A stretch of DNA of 64,000 nucleotides from Halostagnicola sp. A-GB9-2 (GCF_030068615.1 NZ_JASJOC010000010.1:51092-115091); one strand, 5' to 3'; counted from the stretch's first letter, positions 17,775 through 27,752 are shown. Notes: generated from the letters alone by a model not told the origin. Program-made: numbers and translations.

Positions 17775-18203
17775 CTATCGCGACTCGGCGTCCGACCGCT
17801 CGAGGTCGTCGGTCATATTCGTAAGGAGGCGTTCGAGTTCGCTCCAACGAATGCTGGTCCCGAGCCAGTTCTTTATGAACGAGAACGTGCCACCAAACGT
17901 GAACTCGGACCTGACGGTGACTCGAGTCCGGTCATCGCCCTCGACCATGATTTCCGTACGCATTTCCTCGAACGGTCCGATCTCTCCGACCTGCGTGTAG
18001 CGATGACTGTCGTCAAGTTCGGTAAATTCGAGCACTAATTGAAGGGTGTCTCCGATGACAGTCAGTACCGTCTTCGAATCTGATTCGTCGACCGATTGGA
18101 TCGCGTAGGTGTTGGCATATTCGACGATCGATGTCGGAGAGAGTTCCCGTTCGACGGTTTCGAGAGGAGCATCGAGTTCGGTCGAGAGTTCAACCGTTTT
18201 CAT
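17775..18203 (-). CDS. SRPBCC-fold protein (polyketide cyclase/START-like)
   Basis: A 142-residue protein with the SRPBCC pattern: MKTVELSTELDAPLETVERELS (first strand and helix), a middle of alternating strands (VLTVIGDTLQLVLEFTEL, TRVTVRSEFTFGGTFSF) and the long C-terminal helix IRWSELERLLTNMTDDLERS. Such proteins bind hydrophobic ligands. The ligand here is unknown. The frame is open from 18269, but the fold begins at the ATG at 18203, which I take as the start. No partner gene is adjacent. Confidence 0.75.
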   Translation of the reverse strand: MKTVELSTELDAPLETVERELSPTSIVEYANTYAIQSVDESDSKTVLTVIGDTLQLVLEFTELDDSHRYTQVGEIGPFEEMRTEIMVEGDDRTRVTVRSEFTFGGTFSFIKNWLGTSIRWSELERLLTNMTDDLERSDAESR

Positions 18204-18745
18204 CGAGTGCGGATTCGATTGCCACTGTAATAGATCTGGTACTCGGTGGATGTGAACGCGTTTTTTCACTGTACCTTGTTTGTCTATGGCCTACGTATGA
18301 TCCGATTTCACGAACTCGGTGACGAATCGACCCCCAAACTCGAGGAAACCGATAGAATGGTGCCCGCTACTCGAGAGGCGTTCGCTGCGGTCAAATCGGT
18401 ATCATCGCACAAGGGGGTTCGGTAACGCTCTGGCCGGAAACGAGTCTGGCGGCGATGATAGAAGCGCCAAAGGCACACGGGAACGGGGGATGTCTTCGGG
18501 AGGGATCAGAAAAGCGGTGATCGATGGAGATTGAGACGAGGCGATGATCGAGACGGAGTGGTGATCGGACCGGAGATTCGAACCCGGTCACGTTTCATTC
18601 GAACTGAGTAACATTCGATTCTCCTCGTTGTCCGTTTGAAACGTCGTTTCGAGTATCGTGTTTGTGCGGGATGCGTTCGCCCCACCATAATTTTATTATC
18701 TTTTGTTATGTATGGGTGTGTGGGATGATTATAATAGCCATTAGA
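18204..18745 (+). other. Intergenic region upstream of lactate permease
   Basis: No gene is supported. A T-arm-like string (GGTTCGAATC on the minus strand near 18574) is not part of a foldable tRNA. An AT-rich stretch (TAATTTTATTATCTTTTG, 18688-18705) and a TATA-like GATTATAATAG (18727-18737) are probable promoter elements for lctP. Confidence 0.4.
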
Positions 18746-18759
18746 GGGACGAGTGTCCC
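18746..18759 (+). promoter_or_regulatory. Palindrome near the lctP transcription start
   Basis: GGGAC-GAGT-GTCCC is a perfect 5-bp inverted repeat. It lies about 15-30 nt downstream of the TATA-like sequence at 18727-18737, so at the expected start of transcription, and about 65 nt before the permease ATG. A repressor operator or 5'-UTR hairpin are both possible. Confidence 0.4.
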
Positions 18760-18822
18760 AGGGTCGCATACTAGTAGAGTCACAACCGAGTCGATACGAG
18801 ACAGTAGACGGGTGATGGTCAG

Positions 18823-20565
18823 ATGGTGGTAGATGTAATCGCTGCATCGTTACCGCTCATGATCGTTGCCGTGCTCATTGTCGGATTTTTGTGGCCGGCG
18901 ACGCGAGCAATGCCGATCGCCTGGCTAGCGGCGCTTATTATTGGGTACGTCATGTGGAACAATCCGCCGGAGTATCTCGCCGCGGCGTCGATAGTGGGGG
19001 TGATGACCGCCCTCGAAATCCTCTGGATCGTCTTCGGCGCGCTCGTCCTGCTTTATACGTTGATGCAGGTCGGTGCGTTCGATCGGATCAACAGGGGGTT
19101 TACCGCAATTTCGGACGACAGGCGCGTTCAGATCGTTCTCCTCGGCTTTCTACTCGCGACGTTCATCGAGGGGGCTGCGGGCTTCGGGACGCCGGCAGCC
19201 GTCGTCGCTCCGCTGTTGCTCGCTCTCGGATTCCCCGCGCTCGCGGCCGTGCTCGCGGCGCTAATCGGCCACATAATCGCCGTCACCTACGGTGCGGTCG
19301 GGACACCCATCATCGTCGGAATTCAGGATCCGCTCGCGAGCGTCTCTTTTACCCGGGAGGCGATTCAATCGGAGGGGATGTCCGTTTCCGAATACTCGGT
19401 CGAAGTCGCCGCATGGGCCGCAACCTACCACGCGCTGGTCGGGTTCGTCATGCCGCTTTTCGCGGTGGCGATGGTCGTCTACTTCTTTAGCCCGAAAGGA
19501 GAGCGATCGATCAAGCCCGCCCTGTCGGTTTGGCCGCTGTGTTTGTTCGCCGGCGTCGCCTTCGCAGTCCCCTACTGGCTGTCGGCGTGGTTCCTCACGG
19601 CGGAGTTTCCCTCATTGATCGGCGCGATGGTCGGCGCGGCTATCGTCGTTCCGACGCTCAGAGCGGGATACTTCCTCCCCGAGGACGAATGGGACTTCCC
19701 GCCTCGATCGGAGTGGCCGGATCACTGGGTCGGAACGATCGAGCCGGGGTCAAACGGCAGCGAGGCTGCGGAAGCTGCACAGGCATCCAGTGGCGGTCGA
19801 TCGATGTCGTTGTTCAAGGCCTGGTCACCGTACGTCTTTCTCGTCCTGTTGCTCGTCGTTACCCGTGTGATCGAACCGATTTCGGAGTTCCTCACCAGTT
19901 CGCTGTTCGTCCTCGAGTGGACGGACATCCTGGGAACGCCCCACGAAGCCGGTATCGAATGGGGATTCGCACCGGGGATGTGGTTGCTCGCGAGCGCGAT
20001 CATCGCGATCCCGCTGTTCAGGATGAACGGGACCGAAGTGAAAAACGCGTGGCGCGAGGCCGGGGAGAAGATCGTTTCTCCGCTGATCGCGCTCGTGTTC
20101 GTCATCGCGATGGTCCAGGTCATGCTCCTCTCCGGTGAGGCACCGAACGCTCCGGATGTCGGGAGCATGATCGAAGTGCTCGCCGTCGCAACCGCGAACG
20201 TGTTCGGACCGGTCTATCCGGCTATTGCGCCGCTGATCGGCGCGCTCGCCGCGGCGATGACGGGATCGAACACGGCGTCGAACATCACGTTCGGCGCGTT
20301 CCAGTTCGAAGCGGCCTCGGAGCTCGGATTGCCGACGCAGATCATCGTCGGTGCGCAGGCGGTCGGCGGCGCGATCGGTAACCTCGTTGCGATCCACAAC
20401 ATAATCGCCGCGCTCGCGACCGTCGGCCTCGTCGGCGAGGAAGGGCGCATCATGCGACTGAACCTGATCCCACTGGTGTATTACGCCGTGTTCGTCGGCT
20501 TCTGGGTGATGCTCTTCGTCTACGTCATGCCCGACGTGTTCCCGGAGGTGTTCGACGTCTTCTAG
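18823..20565 (+). CDS. lctP: L-lactate permease family transporter
   Basis: A 580-residue membrane permease of the LctP family, importing lactate (or glycolate) with protons or sodium. Family motifs include LLGFLLATFIEGAAGFGTPAA at about residues 102-122, GHIIAVTYGAVGTPI, and the C-terminal AAAMTGSNTASNITFGAFQ and IGNLVAIHNIIAA. About 13 hydrophobic segments are present, with a polar loop around residues 285-330 that is Ser/Ala-rich. It is convergent with the FAD/Fe-S lactate or glycolate dehydrogenase gene. The two together suggest uptake and oxidation of lactate. Confidence 0.92.
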   Translation: MVVDVIAASLPLMIVAVLIVGFLWPATRAMPIAWLAALIIGYVMWNNPPEYLAAASIVGVMTALEILWIVFGALVLLYTLMQVGAFDRINRGFTAISDDRRVQIVLLGFLLATFIEGAAGFGTPAAVVAPLLLALGFPALAAVLAALIGHIIAVTYGAVGTPIIVGIQDPLASVSFTREAIQSEGMSVSEYSVEVAAWAATYHALVGFVMPLFAVAMVVYFFSPKGERSIKPALSVWPLCLFAGVAFAVPYWLSAWFLTAEFPSLIGAMVGAAIVVPTLRAGYFLPEDEWDFPPRSEWPDHWVGTIEPGSNGSEAAEAAQASSGGRSMSLFKAWSPYVFLVLLLVVTRVIEPISEFLTSSLFVLEWTDILGTPHEAGIEWGFAPGMWLLASAIIAIPLFRMNGTEVKNAWREAGEKIVSPLIALVFVIAMVQVMLLSGEAPNAPDVGSMIEVLAVATANVFGPVYPAIAPLIGALAAAMTGSNTASNITFGAFQFEAASELGLPTQIIVGAQAVGGAIGNLVAIHNIIAALATVGLVGEEGRIMRLNLIPLVYYAVFVGFWVMLFVYVMPDVFPEVFDVF

Positions 20566-20675
20566 TCGACACGCCCCGCCTCGAGCGAATGACCGAGTTT
20601 CAACTCCTCTTTGGGAAACGACCGGCGGATTGTGCCGGGGCGGTGCTGTCGGCGGATCGAGCCCGATAACACGGG

Positions 20676-23663
20676 CTAAGATGACGGAAGCAGTTCGTTG
20701 ACTTTCTCGATCGGATGCGGCGGGGTCTCGGCTGCTTCTCGGTCGCCGATCTGGCTCCGACACGATCCGCCGGGTGCCACGGGGGTCCCGTCGCTCGAGT
20801 CGAGTTTCTCGAAGAGTCGTTCGCCGATCGCCTTCGAGAGGTCGTAGTGTTCGGCCTCGTAGCCGAACGAGCCGGCCATTCCACAGCAGGTCGAGTCGAT
20901 CGGATCGACGGCGTAACCGGATCGACGCAGAACGCCGACGGCGTGGTGATCCCGCCCGGTCGCTTTCTGGTGACAGTGTCCGTGGTAGGCGAGCGTTTCG
21001 TCCGTCTCCTCGAGCGGTAACGCCTCAGTGAGGCGGTATGTGTCCATGTACTCGGCGATGCCGTACGAGTGCGAAGCGACCGTCTCCGCTTTCTGGATGG
21101 TCACCAGATCGAGATACTCGTCCTGGAACGCCACGGCGTCGGACGGCTCGAGGGTGACGATCTCGTAGCCGTCGTCGATGTACTCGCCGAACCGCTCGAT
21201 ATTCGCTCTTGCTCGCGCCTCTGCGGCGTCTAGCAGCCCGACCGAATACGCCGCTCGACCGCTCGGCCCGAGGTCGTCCGGGATTTCGACGTGAACGCCC
21301 GCCGACTCCAGTACGCGGACGGCAGCTTTTCCAGGAACGGGGTAGTTGTAGTTCGTGTACGTGTCGGGAAACAGTATCACCTTCCGATCGGCCTCGTTCG
21401 GATCGACTCGAGAGCCGCGAGCCTCGAACCAATCCTGCAGTGATTCTCGCTCGAACGGGGGGAGTTTCCGTTCCGCGGAGATTCCGGCCACTTTCTCCAT
21501 CACGAGGCGAGCTCCCGGCAGGCGTTGGCCGACGTTGGACAGGGGCGCCAGCGCGCTGCCGACTCTCGAGAGCGTGTCGATGTTCGCAAACAGCCGCTCG
21601 CGCAGACCGACTCCCTGCCGTTCGTGGTACTGGTGTTTCGTTTCGGCCTTGAGCTTCGCCAGATCGACGCCGGTCGGGCAGTCGCTCTTACAGCCCTTAC
21701 AGCCGACACAGAGGTCGAGGACCTCCTCCTGAAAGCGTTTTGAGTACATCTCCTCTTCGGGAATCTCGCCTGAGATGGCCGCTCGAAGCATGTTAGCGCG
21801 ACCGCGCGTCGTCGCGATTTCGTCTTTCATTCCCCGGTAGGTCGGACACATTACGTCATCGGTTTGTCGACAGGTTCCACAGCCGTTACAGAGTTCGACC
21901 AGTTGCGCGAACCCGCCCTCCTCGGAGAAGTCGAGTTTCGTCTGGGGTTCGATAGCGGTGTATCCCTCGCCGTACCGGAGGTTCTCCCGCATGTCCGTCG
22001 GGTCTTCGTCTGTGTAGACGACCTTCCCGGGATTCATCCGCCACTCCGGATCGAAAACCGATTTGAGCGCTTGAAATGCCTCCCAGAGCTCCTCGCCGTA
22101 CATCTTGGGGTTGAACGCGGTGCGGGCGAGTCCGTCGCCGTGTTCCCCGGAGAACGACCCGCCGTGGTCCAGAACGAGGTCGGTCACGTCTTCGGTGATC
22201 GACTGCATGGTCTGGATGCCGTCGTCGTCTTTCAGGTTGAGGATCGGACGGATGTGTAACGTCCCGCTTCCCGCGTGAGCGAAGTACGCGGCGGAGGTGT
22301 CGTGATCCGCCAGGACGTCCATGAACTTCCCCACGTACTCGGCGAGTTCCTCGGGCGGAACCGTCGCGTCCTCGATGAACGGGTACGGCTTCGGGTCTCC
22401 CTCGAGACTCATCAACAGCGGGATAGCCGCTTTCCGAAGCTTCCAGAGCTTCGTCTGGTCTTTCTCGGTGTAGGCTTCGATCGCTTCGAAGGCGTCCCCG
22501 TCGTCGACGAAATGGGCGTTCGTCCGTTCGATCGGCTCCTCGAGGTCGTCGAAGAGTTCGGAGTCGAATTCCAGCATCAGCGCCGCTTTCGCGTCGTTCG
22601 GGATCGGTTCCTCGTACCGAGAGAACTGCTCGGATTCTCGGGCCAGTCTGAACACTTCGCTGTCCATCAACTCGACAGCACTGGGGTCGAACTCGAGCGC
22701 TTCGGGTACCGCCTCGAGCGCGTCGAGGAGGTCCTCGAAACAGTAGAGGACGAGCGAGGTTTCCTCGGGGAGCGTCACGAGGCTGATCTTCGCCTCGACC
22801 ACGATTCCGAGGGTGGACTCCGCGCCGACGAGTAGTTTCGAGAGGTTGAGCACTCGATCCCCGTCGGCGTTCTCGTAGATCACCTTGTTGAGGTTGTAAC
22901 CGGAGACGGTTCGCTTGAGATCCGGGTACCTCGACTCTATTTCGTCGGCGTTGTCCTCCACCAGCGAACGGACGGTCCGATATATTTCTGCTTCGCGGTC
23001 GTCCCTCGAGACGATCTCGTCCCACTCCTCAGAATCGAGGACGACTTCGCGCGTGTGAATGAGCGATCCATCCGCGAGGACGACTTTTAACTCCTCGGTG
23101 TAGGCGTCAGTGATTCCGTACCGAACCGAGTGTGCGCCGGTCGAGTTGTTCCCGATCCCGCCCCCGATCGTCGCGCGGTTCGACGAGGCTGGATCCGGGG
23201 CGAATTTCAATCCGTACTCTTCCGCCGCGTCGTCGAAGTGATCCTGAACGACACCCGGTTGAACGCGCGCTCGTCGGCGGTCCTCGTCGATCTCTAGAAT
23301 TTCGTCCATATAGACCGTCGTATCGAGGACGACACAGCCAGGGCCGACCGCCTGTCCACCGAGCGACGACCCGGCACCCCGAGCGATGACCGGCACGTCG
23401 TGGTCGGCCGCGACGCGGACCGCATTTCGGACGTCGTCACTGTCGCGGGGGAAAACGGCACCCGCTGGGCGGGCCTGATAGACGCTCCCGTCGGTCGAAT
23501 AGAGTACTTGCGCGTACTCGTCGAAGCGCACCTCGCCGCTGACAACCGAACGAAGGTCATCGGCGAGCGCGGCGTAGTCGCTCACATCACTGTACTCGTG
23601 TCCGAGTTCATCACGAAACTCCTCGTAGTTACCGAGGTCACCGTGTGGCTTCTTGACGGCCAT
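20676..23663 (-). CDS. FAD-linked and Fe-S-binding oxidase (D-lactate dehydrogenase / glycolate oxidase type)
   Basis: A 995-residue fusion of a GlcD-like flavoprotein and a GlcF-like Fe-S subunit. The PCMH FAD domain (about 70-240) shows PVIARGAGSSLGGQAVGPGC and IGGGIGNNSTGAHS. The FAD-oxidase C-terminal domain follows (about 260-555, with HAGSGTLHIRP and FSGEHGDGLAR). Two 4Fe-4S motifs come next (CNGCGTCRQTDDVMCP and CVGCKGCKSDCP, about 600-670), then the CCG domain (YHGHCHQKATG, CCGMAGSFGYE). Such enzymes oxidise D-lactate or D-2-hydroxyacids at the inner face of the membrane and feed quinones. Convergence with lctP supports lactate, but D-2-hydroxyglutarate or glycolate are possible. The start MAVKKPHGDL is conserved for the family. 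Confidence 0.88.
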   Translation of the reverse strand: MAVKKPHGDLGNYEEFRDELGHEYSDVSDYAALADDLRSVVSGEVRFDEYAQVLYSTDGSVYQARPAGAVFPRDSDDVRNAVRVAADHDVPVIARGAGSSLGGQAVGPGCVVLDTTVYMDEILEIDEDRRRARVQPGVVQDHFDDAAEEYGLKFAPDPASSNRATIGGGIGNNSTGAHSVRYGITDAYTEELKVVLADGSLIHTREVVLDSEEWDEIVSRDDREAEIYRTVRSLVEDNADEIESRYPDLKRTVSGYNLNKVIYENADGDRVLNLSKLLVGAESTLGIVVEAKISLVTLPEETSLVLYCFEDLLDALEAVPEALEFDPSAVELMDSEVFRLARESEQFSRYEEPIPNDAKAALMLEFDSELFDDLEEPIERTNAHFVDDGDAFEAIEAYTEKDQTKLWKLRKAAIPLLMSLEGDPKPYPFIEDATVPPEELAEYVGKFMDVLADHDTSAAYFAHAGSGTLHIRPILNLKDDDGIQTMQSITEDVTDLVLDHGGSFSGEHGDGLARTAFNPKMYGEELWEAFQALKSVFDPEWRMNPGKVVYTDEDPTDMRENLRYGEGYTAIEPQTKLDFSEEGGFAQLVELCNGCGTCRQTDDVMCPTYRGMKDEIATTRGRANMLRAAISGEIPEEEMYSKRFQEEVLDLCVGCKGCKSDCPTGVDLAKLKAETKHQYHERQGVGLRERLFANIDTLSRVGSALAPLSNVGQRLPGARLVMEKVAGISAERKLPPFERESLQDWFEARGSRVDPNEADRKVILFPDTYTNYNYPVPGKAAVRVLESAGVHVEIPDDLGPSGRAAYSVGLLDAAEARARANIERFGEYIDDGYEIVTLEPSDAVAFQDEYLDLVTIQKAETVASHSYGIAEYMDTYRLTEALPLEETDETLAYHGHCHQKATGRDHHAVGVLRRSGYAVDPIDSTCCGMAGSFGYEAEHYDLSKAIGERLFEKLDSSDGTPVAPGGSCRSQIGDREAAETPPHPIEKVNELLPSS

Positions 23664-23841
23664 CAGTTTTCATTGTGTTACCGATTATCATAAATCCATG
23701 CATGACACTATTTGGCACGAATTTGTCGGGTTCGAAGCGCTTGTTGATAGCCGTGTCCACCGGTAATACTGTTATGTCGTGAGCGGACACTCTAGTCGGA
23801 TAACCAGTGAATTTAATAGGGTAGTCATCAGGTCAAACGGT

Positions 23842-24210
23842 ATGGAGCTTATCCATATCAACGTCAACGTCGCTGACGCGGACGAAACCATCGAGTTCTA
23901 CGAACAGTTCGGCTTCGAGGAGAGCTGGGAGTTCGAAACGCCTGACGGCGAAACGCAGAACAGATACATCGCGGACGCGAACGGTATCGAACTGCAACTC
24001 TCGGACACCGACGGGGAGGACTCGTTCGAAGGGGGGACGGAGTGGGACCACCTCGCTATCGGCGTCGACGACGTCGATGAAGTCTTCGAGTCTATCGATC
24101 ACTACGGTGTCGTGGAGGAACCCGGTGATCAGCCAGCAGCCGGCGCCCGAACGGCGTTCGTTTCCGATCCCGACGGCCGAACGGTCGAACTCGTGGAACC
24201 CCTCGAGTAA
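23842..24210 (+). CDS. VOC-family (glyoxalase-like) metalloprotein
   Basis: A 122-residue vicinal-oxygen-chelate protein. It begins MELIHINVNVADADETIEFYEQFGFEESWEF and continues with the second beta-alpha-beta-beta-beta module (WDHLAIGVDDVDEVFESI ... AFVSDPDGRTVELVEP). Candidate metal ligands are His5, Glu in IELQLSD, His in WDHLAIG and the Glu in TVELVEP, as in lactoylglutathione lyase-type enzymes. The frame is open from 23779, but the fold starts at the ATG at 23842. It may detoxify a 2-oxoaldehyde, in keeping with the lactate genes nearby. The exact reaction is unknown. Confidence 0.85.
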   Translation: MELIHINVNVADADETIEFYEQFGFEESWEFETPDGETQNRYIADANGIELQLSDTDGEDSFEGGTEWDHLAIGVDDVDEVFESIDHYGVVEEPGDQPAAGARTAFVSDPDGRTVELVEPLE

Positions 24211-24314
24211 CTGACCGTCGCTGAGCGGGTAAAATCGAAGTCAGTTTTCGAAGGTAATCGTCGAGATTCGATTGTCGCGGCGATTGTGGCCGGTAGAGGA
24301 TTGGACCGTGACCG

Positions 24315-25226
24315 TCAGAGGATATTCGCGGCGGTGGCGGTTTCGACGATCTCTTTGGCCATTTTGTTGGTAGCCTCGTCGACCATCTGTCCGTCGACCT
24401 TTACGGCACCTCTCCCTTCGTCCATCGCCTCGGCGTAGGCATCGACGATGCGCTGTGCGCGGTCAGCCACGTCCGGATCGGGGGCGAAGACCTCGTTTCC
24501 GATTTCGATCTGACTCGGGTGGATCGCCCACTTGCCGTCACAACCGAGCATGTTCGCACTCTCGGCGGATTGACGGAAGCCTTCATCGTCCTCGATGTCC
24601 GCGTACGGGCCATCGAGACACGGGAGTCCGGCGCTTTTCGCCGCGGCGTTGATGTGCGAGAGGGCGTGGTGCCAGTAGTGGCCCGGATACTCGGGAAATT
24701 GTCCGATGTCGAGCCCCGGTGTTCCCATTGCCGCCGAGTAATCGCCCGGACCGAAGATCACGCTCGAGAGCCGGTCTGAAGCGTGGGCGATTTCGTGAAC
24801 GTTGTGTATCCCCTCGCCGTCTTCGATCTGTGGCTCGAGTCCGATTTCGCCGACCTCGAGGCCGTTGTTCCGTTCGACTTGGACCAGCAGATTCTCGACG
24901 GTATGGATATCGCTCGCGCTTTTGACCTTCGGGACGATGATGTCGTCGATGTTTTCTCCAGCCCCACTCACGACCTCGATGACGTCGTCGTACCACCACT
25001 GCGTGTCGATACCGTTGATTCGATACGACAGGACCGTGGTACCCCAATCGTGTTCGTTCGCGGCGTTGATGAGCGGATCTCGGGTCTCGGCCTTCTCGTT
25101 GGGTGCTACCGAATCCTCGAGGTCGAGGAATACCTCGTCGGCATTACTCGAAGCCGCGCTCTCCATCATTTTCACGTCGCTCGCTGGCGTCGCCAGCTGC
25201 GTTCGTCGAAGTGTTAACTCGGACAT
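24315..25226 (-). CDS. HpcH/HpaI aldolase, CitE-like CoA-ester lyase (malyl/methylmalyl-CoA lyase type)
   Basis: A 303-residue TIM-barrel Mg-dependent C-C lyase. Motifs: RRTQLATPASDVKMMESAA, DEVFLDLEDSVAP with acidic metal ligands, YRINGIDTQW (CoA region), the Glu in IGLEPQIEDGEGI, FGPGDYSAAMG, and the C-terminal GKWAIHPSQIEIGNEVF. In haloarchaea such proteins split beta-methylmalyl-CoA or malyl-CoA, releasing glyoxylate, in the methylaspartate cycle. That is the most probable role, with citramalyl-CoA as an alternative. The upstream IclR gene is divergent and may control it. Confidence 0.85.
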   Translation of the reverse strand: MSELTLRRTQLATPASDVKMMESAASSNADEVFLDLEDSVAPNEKAETRDPLINAANEHDWGTTVLSYRINGIDTQWWYDDVIEVVSGAGENIDDIIVPKVKSASDIHTVENLLVQVERNNGLEVGEIGLEPQIEDGEGIHNVHEIAHASDRLSSVIFGPGDYSAAMGTPGLDIGQFPEYPGHYWHHALSHINAAAKSAGLPCLDGPYADIEDDEGFRQSAESANMLGCDGKWAIHPSQIEIGNEVFAPDPDVADRAQRIVDAYAEAMDEGRGAVKVDGQMVDEATNKMAKEIVETATAANIL

Positions 25227-25702
25227 TATCGGATTACCATCTAAGTAAGAGACGTGATATCTATTAAAAGTATCTTTTCGCTCTATTTTTTACTCCGTGA
25301 TTTTTGAAGTTGAAGCGACTCCTCTTGGTCCTGTCTATCGGACGAGGGGGAAAACGGTCTGCTCATTATTCCCTATTCCAGAACAGATTGGAATCCGTTA
25401 AAAGGACCACTCTACTTACGACCGTACCTTTGTAAAATATCCGGCCTTCGGTGTTTCTTCGAAATCGACAGTATTCGCGGTGCAGTCTGCATCTTAGACG
25501 GCATGATGCATGATAGGATCGACCCCGTTAGACCGTTCTCTATATAAGAATAATAGCTAACAGTAACGATGCGTATTCGATTCCCCATTCCCTAATTCCA
25601 GCATCGGTACCCCAGATCAAATCGCTTGACTGACCGACGAACTCCGATTTGTTTTCAATAATAGAACAAGATTTATTGATCTGCAAATAATCTACCTTGT
25701 GT
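25227..25702 (+). other. Divergent promoter region, citE-like and iclR genes
   Basis: No gene. The minus-strand ACTTTTAATAGAT near 25260-25272 is a TATA candidate for the lyase gene, and AAGATTTATTGATC near 25669-25682 for the IclR gene. The 470-bp region is AT-rich, and no clear palindromic IclR site was found. Confidence 0.4.
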
Positions 25703-26464
25703 ATGGGAGAACCGGCCAAACACCCCGTCCAAACGACCAAGAAATCATTAATCATTATTGAAACACTCAGCCGGATCGGTGGGACACGCGTTACCTCGTT
25801 GGCCAATGAACTCGATATGGGAAAAAGCGCCGTTCACAACCATCTCAGTACGCTCGAGGAGCACGGGTACGTTGTCAAGCAGGGGAACAGGTACTGTCTC
25901 AGCCTCAAATTTCTCGACATCGGATGTCAAATCCGAAGTGAGATGGACGTTTACAAGGTTGCCAGGCCGAAAATTACGGAGTTAGCCGACGAGTCAGGTG
26001 AGCTGGTCCACCTCGTCGTCGAAGAAGACGGAAAAGGCGTCTATCTGAGTCGAGCGAAGGGTGATCAGGCCGTCGACCTCGATACGTACATCGGCTGTCG
26101 GCACCACATGCACAGCTCGGCGTTCGGAAAGGCGATACTCTCACACTACGCCACCGAGCGCGTCAACGAAATCATCGACCAACACGGACTCCCCTCTGTG
26201 ACGCCGCAAACGATAACGTCTCGAGACGAACTCTTCGAGGAATTAGACCGAACGTCCGAACGCGGGTTTGCCGTCGACAACGAAGAACGTCTCGAAGGGC
26301 TTCGCTGTATTGCTGTTCCGATCCGGTTCAACCCGGAGACGATTGGTGCGATTAGCATCTCGGCACCTACCGCACGCATCGACGACGAGTGGGAGACGAA
26401 CGAGATCGTTGATCAACTCTGCCGAACGGCGAATGTTATCGAACTTAACAAGTACAACGTGTGA
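25703..26464 (+). CDS. IclR-family transcriptional regulator
   Basis: A 253-residue regulator. The N-terminal winged helix (about 8-70: VQTTKKSLIIIETLSRIGGTRVTSLANELDMGKSAVHNHLSTLEEHGYVVKQGNRY) is joined to the GAF-like effector domain (about 85-250, with HMHSSAFGKAILSH and ERLEGLRCIAVPI), as in all IclR proteins. It should repress or activate in response to a small organic acid. It is divergent from the CitE-like lyase gene, its most likely target. A GTG six bases upstream is in frame, but the ATG at 25703 follows the AT-rich promoter at a normal distance. Confidence 0.9.
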   Translation: MGEPAKHPVQTTKKSLIIIETLSRIGGTRVTSLANELDMGKSAVHNHLSTLEEHGYVVKQGNRYCLSLKFLDIGCQIRSEMDVYKVARPKITELADESGELVHLVVEEDGKGVYLSRAKGDQAVDLDTYIGCRHHMHSSAFGKAILSHYATERVNEIIDQHGLPSVTPQTITSRDELFEELDRTSERGFAVDNEERLEGLRCIAVPIRFNPETIGAISISAPTARIDDEWETNEIVDQLCRTANVIELNKYNV

Positions 26465-27256
26465 ACGGTCTGTGCGGGTCCCCATCGTGAACAGGAAGCC
26501 GAACACTATGGTCCCATCGCCGTCGCGTTTCCGTCTCCTCGTTGGATGACCATCACCGCCTGGACGGTCGCCGCTTCCGGGTTAGTTGCCTCGTTCGCGG
26601 GCCCCTCGGGACTGGAGGGCGTCTCGAGGGGCAACCGTCTCTCTGTTATCCCATCGACGCCAGCGTTTGAATCACCGTTCAGATTGTAACCGTTGAGAGT
26701 CTATTTGATACGTGATCAATTCGAAATTTCACGATATAGTAGTGTGCGTTTCTACCAAGAACACTTTCGAAGTTTGCCCGATTGGAACCCACGAGTAGTG
26801 AGTACAGTCAGCCGATTTGTAAGAATGTAGAACGGCTTTTCGATGTCGATTCGATCGGACAGTTGAAGTCATCACCCATATGAGCCGGTAGAGGGATATT
26901 TACTGGTTGTTTCCGACGAGTCCAGAACGGTTTGGATTTCCTGTCGCTCGGTATATCTACGCAGAAAGGTGGCGACCGGATTGACCCCTATTCAAATCAT
27001 CCGATAGCAAGAATCAGCTCTGATCGTGTTGTATTGTAATATATAGACAATACCCATTGTGCGTACTATTGAAACCCATCTATCAAATTCTCCGTACGCC
27101 GGATTCGCCGTAGCGGATTTCGAGTGCGTACTCGACCAGTGGACACGTACCCGGTCACCGATGAAGGCGTTTTACCTCGACCGTCCCAGGCTTGGGGTAT
27201 CCAATCCTCTCTCACAAAACTCAAGTGAGTTGAACTCAGACTATCACACATCACCG
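26465..27256 (+). other. Intergenic region with possible debris
   Basis: About 790 bp with no intact gene. A plus-strand stretch at about 26490-26690 reads as one open frame with a hydrophobic centre (MTITAWTVAASGLVASF) and then stops; it may be a remnant of a membrane protein. The rest is AT-rich. The open frame extending upstream of the GAF protein from 27059 lacks family similarity. Confidence 0.35.
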
Positions 27257-27709
27257 ATGAATGATGAACGAAACGGCGCTACCCAGGTATCGGACGGAGA
27301 CGAGGAACTGACGGCGCAACTTTACGAAACTATCGAGGAGTTCGACTGTACTTCTGGAACGCTCCATCGGAAAGAAGGAGACAGTCTGAACCTCATCGCC
27401 CACAAAGGTATCCCGGAGTCCGTTCTTGCGAGGACAAAAACGATCCCGATCGGCAAAGGGATGGCGGGGATTGCGGCGGAGCGCATGGAACCGGTGGAAG
27501 TCTGTAACTTACAAACGGACGACTCGGGCGTCGCTGAATCCCGTGCGCGAGACACTGGAATGGAGGGCTCTATCGCTGCGCCGATTATCAGTTCGGACGG
27601 CGAACTTGTGGGAACGATTGGAATTGCCAAACCCGACACATACGAATTTACGACTGCTGAACGCGAACAGTTGATGCAGATCGGCACGCAGATCGCAGAC
27701 CGTCTGTAA
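27257..27709 (+). CDS. GAF-domain protein
   Basis: A 150-residue single GAF domain, probably a cytosolic small-ligand sensor. The pattern LYETIEEFDCTSGTLHRKEGDSLNLIAHKGIPESVLARTKTIPIGKGMAGIAAERMEPVEVCNL and SIAAPIISSDGELVGTIGIA is typical. The lone Cys in EEFDCTS could be functional, but the three-Cys set of free-methionine sulfoxide reductase is not complete, so sensing is favoured. The Met at 27257 directly precedes the domain; the earlier part of the open frame is unlike the family. It is convergent with the multicopper oxidase gene, only 43 bp away. Confidence 0.78.
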   Translation: MNDERNGATQVSDGDEELTAQLYETIEEFDCTSGTLHRKEGDSLNLIAHKGIPESVLARTKTIPIGKGMAGIAAERMEPVEVCNLQTDDSGVAESRARDTGMEGSIAAPIISSDGELVGTIGIAKPDTYEFTTAEREQLMQIGTQIADRL

Positions 27710-27752
27710 CTAGTGATTTGGGTCGGAAACAGATTTGTCGTTTTCTGTCCGC

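Noticed and set aside
18560..18600. A tRNA T-arm-like GGTTCGAATC on the minus strand
   Set aside because: The flanking stem does not give a 5-bp T-stem with a 7-nt loop, and no D-arm or anticodon arm lies upstream. It may be chance or a distant attachment-site relic.
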